Notes: generated by a model not told the origin, from the letters alone. A stretch of 64,000 nt of DNA from Pseudomonadota bacterium (GCA_021819435.1 JAKARB010000001.1:186001-250000), one strand, 5' to 3'; positions 9,201 through 18,923 are shown, counted from the first letter of the stretch. A program made the numbers and translations.

Positions 9201-9802
9201 AGCCCGAACTGGCGCCACTGGTGGGCTTCTTCGTGAACCAGATGGCGTTGCGCACACGCTTTGCGGCTGGCGATTCGCTGGCCGATTTGCTGAATCAGGT
9301 GCGCGCCGTGCTGCTGGCCGCCTTCGATCACCAGGCCCTGCCTTTCGACCAACTGGTCCAGGCCCTGCGGCCCGCGCGCGAGCTAAGTCACGCGCCAGTC
9401 TTCCAGGTCAAGTTGGTGTTGCAAGACGCGCCTCAAAGCCGCTTCGACATCGATGGCCTGACCATGACGGGCCAGGGCATCGACAAGCAGACCGCCGAGA
9501 TGGACCTCGTGCTGGACCTGATGCGCACGCCCGAAGGGCTGCAGGCGCGGCTGGAATACGCCACGGATTTGTTCGAGCCGCACACCATCGAGCGCTTCGT
9601 CGCCTGCTTCCTCGACGCCTTGAATGCCTTGCTGACCCATCCGGCACGCAGCGTGCGCGACTGGGCCCAGGCTTGGCAGGCCCGCGAGCAGGCCCAGGCG
9701 CGCGATGCCTTGAACCGTCTGCAGGCCACGCAAGCCGCTCAACTCAAAGGGCGCCGCCGCACGGCCGCCTCTCCGATCTCCGCACAGGAAGCCACCCCAT
9801 GA
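6233..9802 (+). CDS. Starter protein: fatty acyl-AMP ligase, thiolation and condensation domains
   Basis: This 1189-residue protein should start the lipopeptide by activating a fatty acid and attaching it to the first amino acid. Residues about 25-590 are an acyl-AMP ligase with A3 motif YTSGSTARPKG (about 191); the fatty-acid rather than amino-acid type is judged from PLYHDMGLICGLL and the AYGLAETTLL segment. A carrier domain with GGQSL (about 644) follows, then a condensation domain with LPLSFAQQRLWFL and an intact HHIAVDG (about 843). The start at 6233 has AGGAG 9 nt upstream; the open frame extends slightly further 5'. Its stop overlaps the next dioxygenase gene by ATGA. The C domain would pass the acyl chain to the first module of the following NRPS. 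Chain length cannot be read from the sequence. Confidence 0.93.
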   Translation: MLAMSVVETSPNQKPVCSTRPAVSDLVDLLAYRACHDGGRIAVRFLVDGERQEDTITYAQLHERAWRGADELLKRARPGERALLVFGSGIDYAVAFFACLAAGIVAVPVFPSERSGPNHVSRLLAIARDAEPALCLGSAQSLAALASGWFEGDGPLMLATDGWREAGLEAGFPPATVEPGGPGPDALAFLQYTSGSTARPKGVMVTHGNLLANLGALRDTLVKSPDDRAVSWLPLYHDMGLICGLLMPVFAGIELTLMSPEAFLAKPARWLEAVARAGRCISGGPDFAYRLCTERVPSDVLGSLDLTGWHCAFNAAEPIRPDTLRGFAERFAACGFQPAAWLPAYGLAETTLLVSAQGAHAGQPIRTFDALLLEQGKVVELAGDAGLGARQSRELIDCGPVVAGHAVRIVDPESGRVVEDSRTGEIWVSGPSVTLGFWRQPEATAAAWIQALDDGTPGPWLRTGDLGFVHEGRLFISSRLKDLLIIRGRNLYPQDVEHAVEQIEGVRRGRLAAFAVPVEGRDGIGLAIELRGASLEAGQADSLFAAVAEVVAQAFHEPVAAIMLLAAGTLPKTSSGKVQRAACRVQWMEGATNALATFDAVRGDQLPLLGQPPAEGLEQALASLWCEVLGAAFVSRDANFFALGGQSLSAVRLAALVARRFGGRFAASDVFVAPTLAAMAERIAAGQPTMDACATEASAAPAIRAIERAPEGQPLPLSFAQQRLWFLDQLEDDTAFYNIALAVDLRGRLALPALQWALEQLVARHEALRTTFHCEGTQTWQRIEDAYPIALTVTDVAGQAATLAHAMVQAEAQAPFDLARVPLTKTRVLRHGDEHHTLLWIFHHIAVDGWSVNVLLRELAALYTARMQGAQQIGLPALPCRYVDHAWSQRRFFDQARIDGLLAYWRTQLEGAPSLLTLTTDHRRPPVQSHRGCSHRFQLGAALVDRVQAHCQAQGGTLFMGLLTAFNAVLYHFSGKTDLVVGTDTAQRDQPELAPLVGFFVNQMALRTRFAAGDSLADLLNQVRAVLLAAFDHQALPFDQLVQALRPARELSHAPVFQVKLVLQDAPQSRFDIDGLTMTGQGIDKQTAEMDLVLDLMRTPEGLQARLEYATDLFEPHTIERFVACFLDALNALLTHPARSVRDWAQAWQAREQAQARDALNRLQATQAAQLKGRRRTAASPISAQEATP

Positions 9803-10920
9803 AGACATCGCCCTCCTTGCCTCTGGTGTTGCCTGGCCTTGGCGCGGGCATGGCCCGCCGCCGCGCGGTGTCCATCAGCCAGCCGGACCTGGTCGACATG
9901 CGGCCCTTGTTCCCGCACGAGACGCGTGTGCTGCCCCTGCTGTGCCAGGCGAAGGCGGCGGACATGGACCTGGTGGCCTGGGCCCAGGCCAACCGGCCGC
10001 GCGTCGAGCAACTGCTGCTGAGCCATGGCGCCATCCTGTTCCGCGGCTTCGACGTGGGCAGCGTGGCCCAGTTCGATGCCTGTGTCAGCGCCATGAGCGC
10101 GGGCGCACTGCGCTACCAGTTCCGCGCCTCGCCGCGCACGCAGGTCGATGGGGAGCGCCACATCTACACCTCCACCGACTATCCGGCTGACCAGTCGATC
10201 TTCCCGCACAACGAGCACTCCTACTCGCCGGTCTTCCCGCTCAAGCTGTTCTTCTGGTGCGATGTGCCTTCGCCAGAAGGTGGCGAGACCCCGTTGGGCG
10301 ACACGCGCGAGGTGTTCCGCCGTATCGCGCCCGAGGTGCGCGAGCGCTTCATCCGCAAACGCATCATGTACATGCGCAACTATGGCGATGGTTTCGGGCT
10401 TCCGTGGCAGACGGTGTTCCAGACCTCGGACCGGGCGGAGGTCGAGACCTACTGTGCGTCCGTGGGCATTCAGGTCGAGTGGAAAGCCGGGGACCGCTTG
10501 CGCACGCGTCAGACAGGCCCGGCCGTGGTGCGCCATCCCCGCACGGGCGAGGCGGTGTGGTTCAACCACGCGACCTTCTTCCACGTTTCGACGCTGGAAG
10601 CCAAGGTGGGCAGCGCGCTGCTCGACGAGTTCGGCGAGATGGACCTGCCTCAAAACACCTACTACGGCGATGGATCGCCCATCGAGCCGGAAACGCTGGC
10701 GCACCTGCGTGACTGCTACCGCCAGGCCATGGTGGCCTTCCGCTGGGAGCGTGGCGACGTGGTGTTGCTCGACAACATTCTGGCCGTGCATGCGCGCCAT
10801 CCCTTCTCGGGGCCGCGCCGCATCCTGACGGCCATGTCGGAATCATTCAAGGCGAGCGATCTGGACATCGCCACGGCATTACCGGGTGGCCATGCGCAGT
10901 CAGTGGAGGCGGGTGCGTGA
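9799..10920 (+). CDS. Second TauD/SyrP-like dioxygenase, probable amino-acid beta-hydroxylase
   Basis: A 373-residue paralogue of the enzyme at 5140, with about 45 extra N-terminal residues. Iron ligands are His137-x-Glu139 (FPHNEHSY) and His331 (DNILAVHARHP); Arg340 (SGPRR) probably binds 2-oxoglutarate. Shared blocks such as NYG-G--LPWQ-VF and YYGDGSP show common descent. The start at 9799 overlaps the starter-protein stop as ATGA, and its own stop overlaps the first NRPS start (TGATG), so it is translationally locked into the assembly-line operon directly before the NRPS that begins with a condensation-like domain lacking its active site. That placement suggests it is the partner hydroxylase for module 1 (inference). 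Confidence 0.9.
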   Translation: MKTSPSLPLVLPGLGAGMARRRAVSISQPDLVDMRPLFPHETRVLPLLCQAKAADMDLVAWAQANRPRVEQLLLSHGAILFRGFDVGSVAQFDACVSAMSAGALRYQFRASPRTQVDGERHIYTSTDYPADQSIFPHNEHSYSPVFPLKLFFWCDVPSPEGGETPLGDTREVFRRIAPEVRERFIRKRIMYMRNYGDGFGLPWQTVFQTSDRAEVETYCASVGIQVEWKAGDRLRTRQTGPAVVRHPRTGEAVWFNHATFFHVSTLEAKVGSALLDEFGEMDLPQNTYYGDGSPIEPETLAHLRDCYRQAMVAFRWERGDVVLLDNILAVHARHPFSGPRRILTAMSESFKASDLDIATALPGGHAQSVEAGA

Positions 10921-13900
10921 TGGCTGGCTGGGACAACAACGACAAGACGATGAACGAAACGCAGAACGCGAGCCCTGTGGAAGGTTTCAGGGTCTCGGCA
11001 TTGCAGCAGCGGCTGTGGAAGCTGGCGGCCGCCCACCCTGTGCTGGGTCGGCTGCGGGTGGACGTGAACTTGCGCGGCGACGTTCAAGCGGCGCGCCTGC
11101 ATGGGCGCCTTGCCGATGCCATCGGGCGCCATGAAATCCTGCGCACGCGTTTCGTCAGCGTGCCGGGGCTGGCGTGGCCGGTGCAGTGCATCGACGAGGC
11201 CGATGCCGTCCGGGCTCAGCAGGCCAAGGTGCTGCAGATCGAGGATCTGTCGGCGTTGGATGCAGATGAAGCTCAGGCCCGGCATGCCGCCGTCTTGGCG
11301 CACATGGCGGGATTGAGTCCCGCTGATCAGGCCTTGGCGGCATGCCTGCTGCGGATGGGGGATGGCAGGCATGTGCTGTCGCTCAGCGCCTCATCGCTGT
11401 GCCTGGACCAACCCGCCTTGATGGCCTTGGCGCGCCATTGCGTGCTGGGGCTGGATACGTCCTCATCGGCCACGCAAGACGATGCGGAGCCCTTGCAGTA
11501 TGCGGACTTCGCCGAGTGGCACCATGAGGTGATGGCGGCACCCGAGGCCGCCACCGCCGCGCAGCGCTGGCGCCCTGTGCTCGATGCGGCCCGCGCACCT
11601 TCCAGGCTCGGCCTGGAGCAAGGCCCCATGTGGGCGAACCAGACCGGGGGCTCGATGGACGCGAACGCGGCCACACTGGTTCGCGGTGCATGGCTGCCGT
11701 CCGCATCGTGCGAGGTTGCCAGATTGGACATGAATGCACTGGCGCAGACCGCCACCCGCTTCGGCGTGGAGCCCGAATCCTTGCTGTTGACGGCCTGGCG
11801 TTGGGTCTTGCAGCGCCAAACGGGAGAGTCCGGCGCGGTGGCGTGCTGGTCGAAGGGGCGGCCTGGCGTGGCCGAGGGGGCTTGGGGCGCCTTTGCCCGC
11901 TTCCTGCCCATTGCCGGCGAGGTGGCGCCAGCCATGTCCGCTCTGGCCTTCATGCAGGAGACGCACGAAGCCTTGGCTGAAGCCCGGGCCTGGCAGGATT
12001 TCTTTGTCTGGCCGGATGACAGCATGCCTGAGCACGCCTTCGTCTGGGGCGCGGATGATGAGCTCATCGAGGATGGCGCCATCACGGCGAACATCCGCCT
12101 GCAACAGCCTTGGAGCGAGCGATTCAAGCTGGCCTTGCATGGTCGTTTGAAGCAGGGGCTCGCAAAGGATTCAGAAGAGATCGTGCTGGAGATCGTGCAC
12201 GACGGCGAGAGCTTCGACGGTTTGGCAGCGCACGAACTGGGGCGACAGTACCTTTGCGTACTCTCATCGCTCACCAGCTTGGCTGTCGAGCAAAAGACGC
12301 CTCTGGCGGTTCTGCCCTTGATGGACGATGGCGCACTGGCGTCGCATCTGGCGCGCTGCCATGGCGGGGCGGCTTCGCACGCCGCGCCCGCCCGGCTGCA
12401 CGAGGCATTCGAACGCGAGGCCCAGCATCGGCCCGAGGCTGTGGCGGTGACCTTGCACGGCACTTCCATCACCTATGGCGAACTCGATGCCCGTGCCAAT
12501 CGCCTGGCCGCGATGCTGCGTGCACGAGGTGCCCAAGCCGATGCACCCGTCGGCGTTTGCGCCCACCGTTCATTCGACATGGTGCTGGGCCTGCTGGCGG
12601 CGCTCAAGGCCGGATGTGCCTACCTGCCCTTGGACCCAGCCTACCCGGCGGACCGCCTGGCTTACATGGTGGATGACGCCGCCGTGGCCATCGTGCTGGC
12701 CCAGCGCGAGACCGAGGCGCTGCTGCCCGCATGCCGAGTCCAGGTGTTGCGCATGGACGATGCGGCAGTGGTCGAAGGCAAAGGTCAGGTAACTGATGCG
12801 AGCATCTCTTCTGGCGCATGGCACGCATCGCAGCTGGCTTATGTGATCTATACCTCCGGCTCGACTGGCCGCCCCAAGGGCGTGGGCATCAGCCATCGCA
12901 ACGCCGTCTCGTCCAATGCGGCGCGGGAAGCCTTCTACCCGGGCAAGGCAGAGCGCTATCTGCTCTTGTCGTCCTTCGCTTTCGACAGCTCCGTCGCGGG
13001 TCTGTTCTGGACCCTGGGGCAGGGCGGCACCTTGTGCATGGTGGATGAAGATCAGCAGAAGGATCCTGCCGCCCTGGCCGCCATCATCGAACGCCAGGCC
13101 ATCACCCATGTGCTGGGCCTGCCATCGCTTTACCTTCAGATCCTGCAAGAGGCCGAGCCGGCGCAACTCGCTTCGCTGCGTGTGGTGATCGTCGCCGGCG
13201 AGGCCTGCGGGGCGGAACTGGTGCGCAGGCATGCGGCGCAAGTGAGCGGCGCGGCGCTGTACAACGAATACGGACCCACGGAGAATTCGGTCTGGAGCAC
13301 GGTCTATCGCTGCCAACCATCGCAGGCGCTTTTGCCCTTGGGCACGGGCGCGGCACCCGGCACGATGGTTCCCATCGGCCGGCCGATCACGGGTTCGCTG
13401 GCCTGTGTGGTGGATGCCGACCTGAATCTGGCGCCACCGGGGGTGGCCGGCGAGTTGGTCGTGGGCGGTGAGGGTGTGGCCCGCGGCTACCTGGCGCGGG
13501 CCGCGCTGACCGCCGATCGCTTCGTCCCCGATCCGTTCGGGAACAGTCTCGGCCTTGCATCGGGCGCGCGCCTGTACCGGACAGGCGATCTCGCCCGCAT
13601 GCGTCTGGACGGTCAGATCGAATTCCTGGGCCGGATCGATCATCAGGTCAAGATCCGTGGACACCGCATCGAGTTGGGCGAGGTCGAATCCGCCTTGCGG
13701 GCGCAAGCCGGCGTGCTGGAAGCCGTGGCGATGGCCCGCGAGGACAAGCCCGGCGACCAGCGGCTGGTGGCCTATGTGACACCCGCCTCGGGCTTGGCCC
13801 AGCCTCTGGATGGGCAGGCCTTGCGCGATGCGCTGCGCCAGCGCTTGCCGGACTACATGGTGCCTTCGGTGGTCGCCGTGCTGGCCGAGATGCCGCTGAC

Positions 13901-16900
13901 ACCCAATGGCAAGCTGGACCGCCGCGCCTTGCCGGTGCCCCAGGCCGTCAGTGCAAGCACTGAGTACACGCCGCCCCGGCACGCCTTGGAGGCCGTGCTG
14001 GCGGGCATCTGGGAGGACGTGCTCAAAGTTGCGCGCGTCGGCGTGCACGACAATTTCTTCGAACTGGGCGGGCATTCACTGGTGGCCACCCAGGTGGTCT
14101 CCCGGGCACGCCAGGCCTGCCAGGTCGAGTTGCCGGTTCGTGCGCTGTTCGCGGCGCCCACCGTCGCGGGCTTGGCCATGGCCATCGAGGCCGCGCGCCG
14201 GCAAGGCGCTGCATCGCACCCGGTGTTGCCGCCCATGCTGCCCCGTGCATCGGGGCAGGAGGGTGCGGCGCTGCCGCTGTCATTCTCGCAAGAGCGCCTG
14301 TGGTTCCTTCAGCAATTGGAGCCTCGATCGGCGGCCTACCACATCGCCGGGGCCCTCAAGCTGACCGGCCCGCTGAACGCGGACGCGGTGGCCCAGGCAT
14401 TCCAGGCCCTGGTGCAGCGCCACGAAGCCCTGCGTACGACCTTCCATGAGGAGGATGGCCGGGCTGTGCAGCGCATCCATGCATTGGCCCATCTTCCGAT
14501 CTCGGTGCAAGACCTTCGTGGTTTGCCGCCCGAAGGCCGGGATGCGGGGGTGACACAAGCCGGCATGGCGGCGGCGCGCGAGCCCTTCGACCTGGGCCGT
14601 GGCCCCTTGCTGCGCGTGGCGCTGTGGCGGCTCGATGAAAATGTGCACCGGCTGCTGCTGGTCATGCACCACATCGTTTCGGATGGGTGGTCCACGCAGA
14701 TCCTGCTGCGTGAGTTCTCTGAACACTATGCCGTCCTGACCGGGCCGACCCTTGGAAGCGGGGTGACCACGGCCGCATCTCAACTCGCAACGGCAGCCCC
14801 GTCACTGCAATACGCCGACTATGCCCTGTGGCAGCGTCAAGCCTTGCAGGGCGATGCCTTGCAGGCCCAGATCGCGCATTGGCGGTCAGCGCTGGGCGAT
14901 GTGCATCCGGTGCTGGACCTGCCGACGGATCGGCCCCGTCCGGCCGAGCCCAGCGGCCGCGGCGCCATCCACCGTTTCGCACTGGATGCCGAGCTTTCAA
15001 GCCAGCTTGCTTCGCTGGCCAGGCAACAGGGCGTGACGCTGTTCATGCTCACCCTGGCGGCCTTCCAGGCGCTCGTGCACAGGCTCGCGGGCCAGGACGA
15101 TGTGCGCGTGGGTGTGCCCGTGGCCAACCGCCATCGCCTTGAGACGGAGGGGGTGTTGGGGTGCTTCGTGAACACAATGGTGATGCGCGCGCGGTGTGCG
15201 GGCAGCCTGTCCTTCGAAGCCTTGCTGGCGCAAGTGCGCGAAGCTGCGCTGCAGGCGCAGGCGGGGCAGGACCTGCCCTTCGAGATGCTGGTGGACGCTT
15301 TGCAGCCCGAGCGCGACTTGAGCCGCACACCTTTGTTCCAGGTCATGTTCGACCATGAGCGGCGGCTGGATGCGCCATGGTCGAAGGAGCCGGACGGCGC
15401 GACCGGCCTGGGTCTGGAGATCGAGCCGATCGACACCGGCACGGCCAAGTTCGACCTCACGATCACCGTGACGGAGGACAGCCAGCCCGGCCAGCCGCTG
15501 CTGGTGGCCATCGAGTACAGCACCGATCTGTTCGAAACCGCCACCATCGAGCGGCTGGGTTCCCGGTACGAACAAGTTCTGACGCAGGTGGTCGCCGATC
15601 CCGCCCGCCGGATCGGCGAGTTGGCCTTGCTCACCCCGGCCGAGGAGACGGACCGCTGCCGCTGGAACGACAGCATCGATACCGCTACCTTGGCCGACGA
15701 TGTCTGGACCTTGTTCGAACAGCAGGCTCGGCGAGAACCATCGGCCACGGCGGTGCGGTGCGGCGACGATGCCCTGAGCTACGGCGAGCTGATGCGCCAG
15801 GCGCAGCAGGTGGGCCGATCGCTCTCGTCGATGGGCGTGGGGCCCGATGACGTGGTGGCGGTGCATGGCGAGCGCGGTGTGGACTGGCTGGTGATGATGC
15901 TGGGCATCTTCCACACCGGGGCCGCGTACCTGCCTCTGGATGCGCGGCTGCCATCGGGGCGCTTGGCGGAGATGCTGGCCTTGAGCCGTTGCGCCGCCGT
16001 GCTGGCGGGGCCATCGGCATCCAACGCGCTGGGCATGGCCTTGGAGAGCCTGACGGGCCCCGTGCCCAAGCGCCTGACCTGGATTGCCGCGCGTCGCGGT
16101 GTGCCCTCGGGGCAGGCGCAAGCGTTGCCCAGGCCTCCTTCGGGTGCCAACGCCGGGGCGGCAAAAGGCGAGCTTCTCGCCTACGTGATCTACACCTCCG
16201 GCTCCACTGGTGTGCCCAAGGGCGCGATGGTGACCCGCCGCGGCCTGCTTAACAACTTGCTGCAAAAGCACCGGCAACTCGGCCTGAAGGCGGGCGATGT
16301 GGTGGCGCAGACGGCGGGCGTGGGCTTCGACGTCTCGGTGTGGCAGTTCCTCAGCGGTCTGTTGTGCGGTGCGGTCATCGAGATCGTGCCCGACGACACG
16401 GTGCGCGATGCCGGCGCGATGTGGGCCTGCCTGCGCGAACGCAAGGTGGCCGTCTTCGAAAGCGTGCCCAGTCTGATCCAGGCGCTGCTGTCCGAGCCTG
16501 CCGCCAAGTCGCCGCAGGGCGCCCTGGCGCTGCGCTGGCTGCTGCCCACCGGCGAGGCCTTGCCGCCCGAACTGGCGCGGCGCTGGCTGGAGCGCCATCC
16601 TTCGATCCCGATGCTGAACGTGTACGGCCCGGCCGAATGCGCGGACGACGTGGCCGTGCATGCCATCGTTTCGCCGCCGCCGTTGGATTGCGCGCACATG
16701 CCCATCGGCAGGCCCGTTCCCAACCTGCGCCTGCATGTGCTGGACGCGCACCTGATGCCGGTGCCGACCGGGGTGCCTGGCGAGTTGTGCGTGGCGGGTG
16801 TCGGCGTGGGGCGAGGCTACTTGAACGACGCGGCCCGCACGGCTGCTGCCTTCGTGCCCGATCCATGGGGAAGCCCAGGCGAGCGTCTCTACCGTACGGG

Positions 16901-18923
16901 CGACCTGGCCCGCCAGCGTGATGATGGCGTCTTCGAATACCTGGGCCGCATCGACCACCAAGTCAAGCTGCGGGGCCAGCGCATCGAGCTGGGCGAGGTC
17001 GAGGCCCGGCTGGCCGCGCTGCCCGGCGTGGCGCAAGCCGTGGCCACAGTGCAGGACAACCGCCATCTGGTGGCCTATGTGGCTCCCGAGGCGCTGGACA
17101 CCGACGTGCTCAAAGCCGCGCTGGCCCGGGTCTTGCCCGATTTCATGGTGCCGTGGGCCATCGTGGCGCTGCCGGCCTTGCCTTTGAATGCCAATGGCAA
17201 GCTGGATCGCCGGGCCTTGCCGCCCGTCACGCTGTCGCCGTGCGACGAGGCGCTGCCGGACGTGGACCGTGCGTTTTGGACGCCTGCCGAGCAGATCCTG
17301 GCAGCCGTCTGGGCGCGTGTGCTGAATCTGCCTCAGGTCGGGCTGGACCAGAACTTCTTCGGGCTGGGGGGCGATTCCATCCAGAGCATTCAGGTCGTGA
17401 GCGGCGCGCGGCTGGCCGGCTGGCAACTGGCACCCAAGGACATGTTCCTACACCAGACGGTGCGGGCGCAGGCGAGGGTGGCCCGGCCAGCGACCCCCGC
17501 TCAGGCCGAACACGCGCCGATGCAAGGCGATGTGGCCCTGGCGCCGATCCAGCATTGGTTCTTCGAGCAAGAATTCGCCAACCCTCATCACTGGAACCAG
17601 TCGGTCCTGCTGGCGCCCGGCACACGTTTGTCGCTGGCACCGCTGCAAGCCGCGCTGGACCAACTGGCCGCGCACCATGACGCGCTGCGTCTGCGTTTCG
17701 AGCGCACATCATCGGGTTGGCGGCAGCATTGCGTGGCACAGGCCGTTGTGCCTGTGAAGTTGATTGACGTACCGTCCTTCGAGCATGCCGACTTCGAGGC
17801 GGCATGCCGTGCCTGCCAGGCAGGCCTGGACATCGAGCAGGGTCCGGTCTTCCAGGCTGCGCTGCTTCAGGCAGGCGGCGCGCAGCGGCTGTTGCTGGCC
17901 GCGCACCACCTGGCGGTCGATGGCTGGTCGTGGCGGGTGCTGATCGAAGATCTCACCCGCTTGCTGGATACCGCCACGCAGGTGGCGGCCGCATTGCCGG
18001 CGCGCACTGCATCCTTCCAGCATTGGACGGCCCTGCTGGGCGCACCGGCCTGGCTGGCGGCGGCCCGCAGCGAAGCCGCTTGGTGGGCCGACGCGGTGTC
18101 GGCCTGGCCGGAGCCCTGGCCCATGGACAAGCCCTCCGGCTTGGCCACGGAAGCCACCATCCGCACGCTGCCCTTGGCCTTGAGCGCGGACCGCACCCAT
18201 GCACTCCTGACGCAGGCGGCGCCGGCCCTGCGCGCCAAGGTCGACGAGGTGCTGCTGGCCGCCCTGTTGCAGAGCCTGGGCGAGTGGAGCGGGGCGGCCG
18301 AGGTGGGCTTCGAGTTGGAGACGCATGGTCGAGATCCGCTGAAGGGGCTGGCCGATGGGGGCTCCGTCGCTGGCGCCGACATGCCCGACCTGTCGCGCAC
18401 GGTGGGCTGGTTCACCGCCTTGTATCCCCTGCGGTTGCCGACGCTGCGGGGCCAGTCCCTGCCTGCTGTCTTGAAGGCAGTCAAGGAGCGCCTGCGCGCC
18501 GTACCCGAGGGCGGTCAGGGTTACGGCATCCTGCGCCACCTGCAGGGTGAGCCCCTGGCCGTGCGGCCCCAGGTCTCCTTCAACTACCTGGGCCAGTTCG
18601 ACGCCAGCCTGACGGGCGGCGGGCTGTTCAGTCTCGCGCCCGAAGCCTGTCCGGGCCAGTACGACGAGCGGGCCACCAGCCATTTAGCCTTCGATCTGAA
18701 CGGCTATGTCGCCGAGGGCGTGCTGCACCTCGATTGGCGCTACAGCTCGGCGCAGTACGACAGCGCCACGGTACAGGCACTGGCCAAGTCCTTCATCGGG
18801 CATCTGAACGCGGTCATCGACCAGCCCCTGGACCAGGCGGCACAAGCCATGAGCCCGGCCGATTTCCCGGAAGCCGGCCTGGATGCACAGGCACTGGCGG
18901 GCCTCCTGGACGACATGGAATGA
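10920..18923 (+). CDS. NRPS 1: I-A-T-C-A-T-E, modules 1 and 2
   Basis: A 2667-residue synthetase. Residues about 10-470 form a condensation-like domain whose HHxxxDG site is replaced (LSLSASSLCLDQ), matching the degenerate 'interface' type described for siderophore beta-hydroxylases. A1 (about 490-1000, YTSGSTGRPKG at about 643) has pocket residues read as DSALIAEVWK, nearest to the histidine code of bacitracin synthetase (DSELTAEVCK). T1 has GGHSL (about 1049). The C domain (LPLSFSQERLWFL, HHIVSDG at about 1249) is of LCL look. A2 (YTSGSTG at about 1757) reads DVWELTVDDK, an acidic pocket suggesting a cationic residue such as diaminobutyrate. T2 has GGDSI (about 2150), then an epimerization domain (HHLAVDG at about 2329, VGWFTALYP, VSFNYLGQFD). 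A GTG at 10917 is an alternative start. The stop overlaps NRPS 2 (ATGA). Confidence 0.95.
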   Translation: MAGWDNNDKTMNETQNASPVEGFRVSALQQRLWKLAAAHPVLGRLRVDVNLRGDVQAARLHGRLADAIGRHEILRTRFVSVPGLAWPVQCIDEADAVRAQQAKVLQIEDLSALDADEAQARHAAVLAHMAGLSPADQALAACLLRMGDGRHVLSLSASSLCLDQPALMALARHCVLGLDTSSSATQDDAEPLQYADFAEWHHEVMAAPEAATAAQRWRPVLDAARAPSRLGLEQGPMWANQTGGSMDANAATLVRGAWLPSASCEVARLDMNALAQTATRFGVEPESLLLTAWRWVLQRQTGESGAVACWSKGRPGVAEGAWGAFARFLPIAGEVAPAMSALAFMQETHEALAEARAWQDFFVWPDDSMPEHAFVWGADDELIEDGAITANIRLQQPWSERFKLALHGRLKQGLAKDSEEIVLEIVHDGESFDGLAAHELGRQYLCVLSSLTSLAVEQKTPLAVLPLMDDGALASHLARCHGGAASHAAPARLHEAFEREAQHRPEAVAVTLHGTSITYGELDARANRLAAMLRARGAQADAPVGVCAHRSFDMVLGLLAALKAGCAYLPLDPAYPADRLAYMVDDAAVAIVLAQRETEALLPACRVQVLRMDDAAVVEGKGQVTDASISSGAWHASQLAYVIYTSGSTGRPKGVGISHRNAVSSNAAREAFYPGKAERYLLLSSFAFDSSVAGLFWTLGQGGTLCMVDEDQQKDPAALAAIIERQAITHVLGLPSLYLQILQEAEPAQLASLRVVIVAGEACGAELVRRHAAQVSGAALYNEYGPTENSVWSTVYRCQPSQALLPLGTGAAPGTMVPIGRPITGSLACVVDADLNLAPPGVAGELVVGGEGVARGYLARAALTADRFVPDPFGNSLGLASGARLYRTGDLARMRLDGQIEFLGRIDHQVKIRGHRIELGEVESALRAQAGVLEAVAMAREDKPGDQRLVAYVTPASGLAQPLDGQALRDALRQRLPDYMVPSVVAVLAEMPLTPNGKLDRRALPVPQAVSASTEYTPPRHALEAVLAGIWEDVLKVARVGVHDNFFELGGHSLVATQVVSRARQACQVELPVRALFAAPTVAGLAMAIEAARRQGAASHPVLPPMLPRASGQEGAALPLSFSQERLWFLQQLEPRSAAYHIAGALKLTGPLNADAVAQAFQALVQRHEALRTTFHEEDGRAVQRIHALAHLPISVQDLRGLPPEGRDAGVTQAGMAAAREPFDLGRGPLLRVALWRLDENVHRLLLVMHHIVSDGWSTQILLREFSEHYAVLTGPTLGSGVTTAASQLATAAPSLQYADYALWQRQALQGDALQAQIAHWRSALGDVHPVLDLPTDRPRPAEPSGRGAIHRFALDAELSSQLASLARQQGVTLFMLTLAAFQALVHRLAGQDDVRVGVPVANRHRLETEGVLGCFVNTMVMRARCAGSLSFEALLAQVREAALQAQAGQDLPFEMLVDALQPERDLSRTPLFQVMFDHERRLDAPWSKEPDGATGLGLEIEPIDTGTAKFDLTITVTEDSQPGQPLLVAIEYSTDLFETATIERLGSRYEQVLTQVVADPARRIGELALLTPAEETDRCRWNDSIDTATLADDVWTLFEQQARREPSATAVRCGDDALSYGELMRQAQQVGRSLSSMGVGPDDVVAVHGERGVDWLVMMLGIFHTGAAYLPLDARLPSGRLAEMLALSRCAAVLAGPSASNALGMALESLTGPVPKRLTWIAARRGVPSGQAQALPRPPSGANAGAAKGELLAYVIYTSGSTGVPKGAMVTRRGLLNNLLQKHRQLGLKAGDVVAQTAGVGFDVSVWQFLSGLLCGAVIEIVPDDTVRDAGAMWACLRERKVAVFESVPSLIQALLSEPAAKSPQGALALRWLLPTGEALPPELARRWLERHPSIPMLNVYGPAECADDVAVHAIVSPPPLDCAHMPIGRPVPNLRLHVLDAHLMPVPTGVPGELCVAGVGVGRGYLNDAARTAAAFVPDPWGSPGERLYRTGDLARQRDDGVFEYLGRIDHQVKLRGQRIELGEVEARLAALPGVAQAVATVQDNRHLVAYVAPEALDTDVLKAALARVLPDFMVPWAIVALPALPLNANGKLDRRALPPVTLSPCDEALPDVDRAFWTPAEQILAAVWARVLNLPQVGLDQNFFGLGGDSIQSIQVVSGARLAGWQLAPKDMFLHQTVRAQARVARPATPAQAEHAPMQGDVALAPIQHWFFEQEFANPHHWNQSVLLAPGTRLSLAPLQAALDQLAAHHDALRLRFERTSSGWRQHCVAQAVVPVKLIDVPSFEHADFEAACRACQAGLDIEQGPVFQAALLQAGGAQRLLLAAHHLAVDGWSWRVLIEDLTRLLDTATQVAAALPARTASFQHWTALLGAPAWLAAARSEAAWWADAVSAWPEPWPMDKPSGLATEATIRTLPLALSADRTHALLTQAAPALRAKVDEVLLAALLQSLGEWSGAAEVGFELETHGRDPLKGLADGGSVAGADMPDLSRTVGWFTALYPLRLPTLRGQSLPAVLKAVKERLRAVPEGGQGYGILRHLQGEPLAVRPQVSFNYLGQFDASLTGGGLFSLAPEACPGQYDERATSHLAFDLNGYVAEGVLHLDWRYSSAQYDSATVQALAKSFIGHLNAVIDQPLDQAAQAMSPADFPEAGLDAQALAGLLDDME

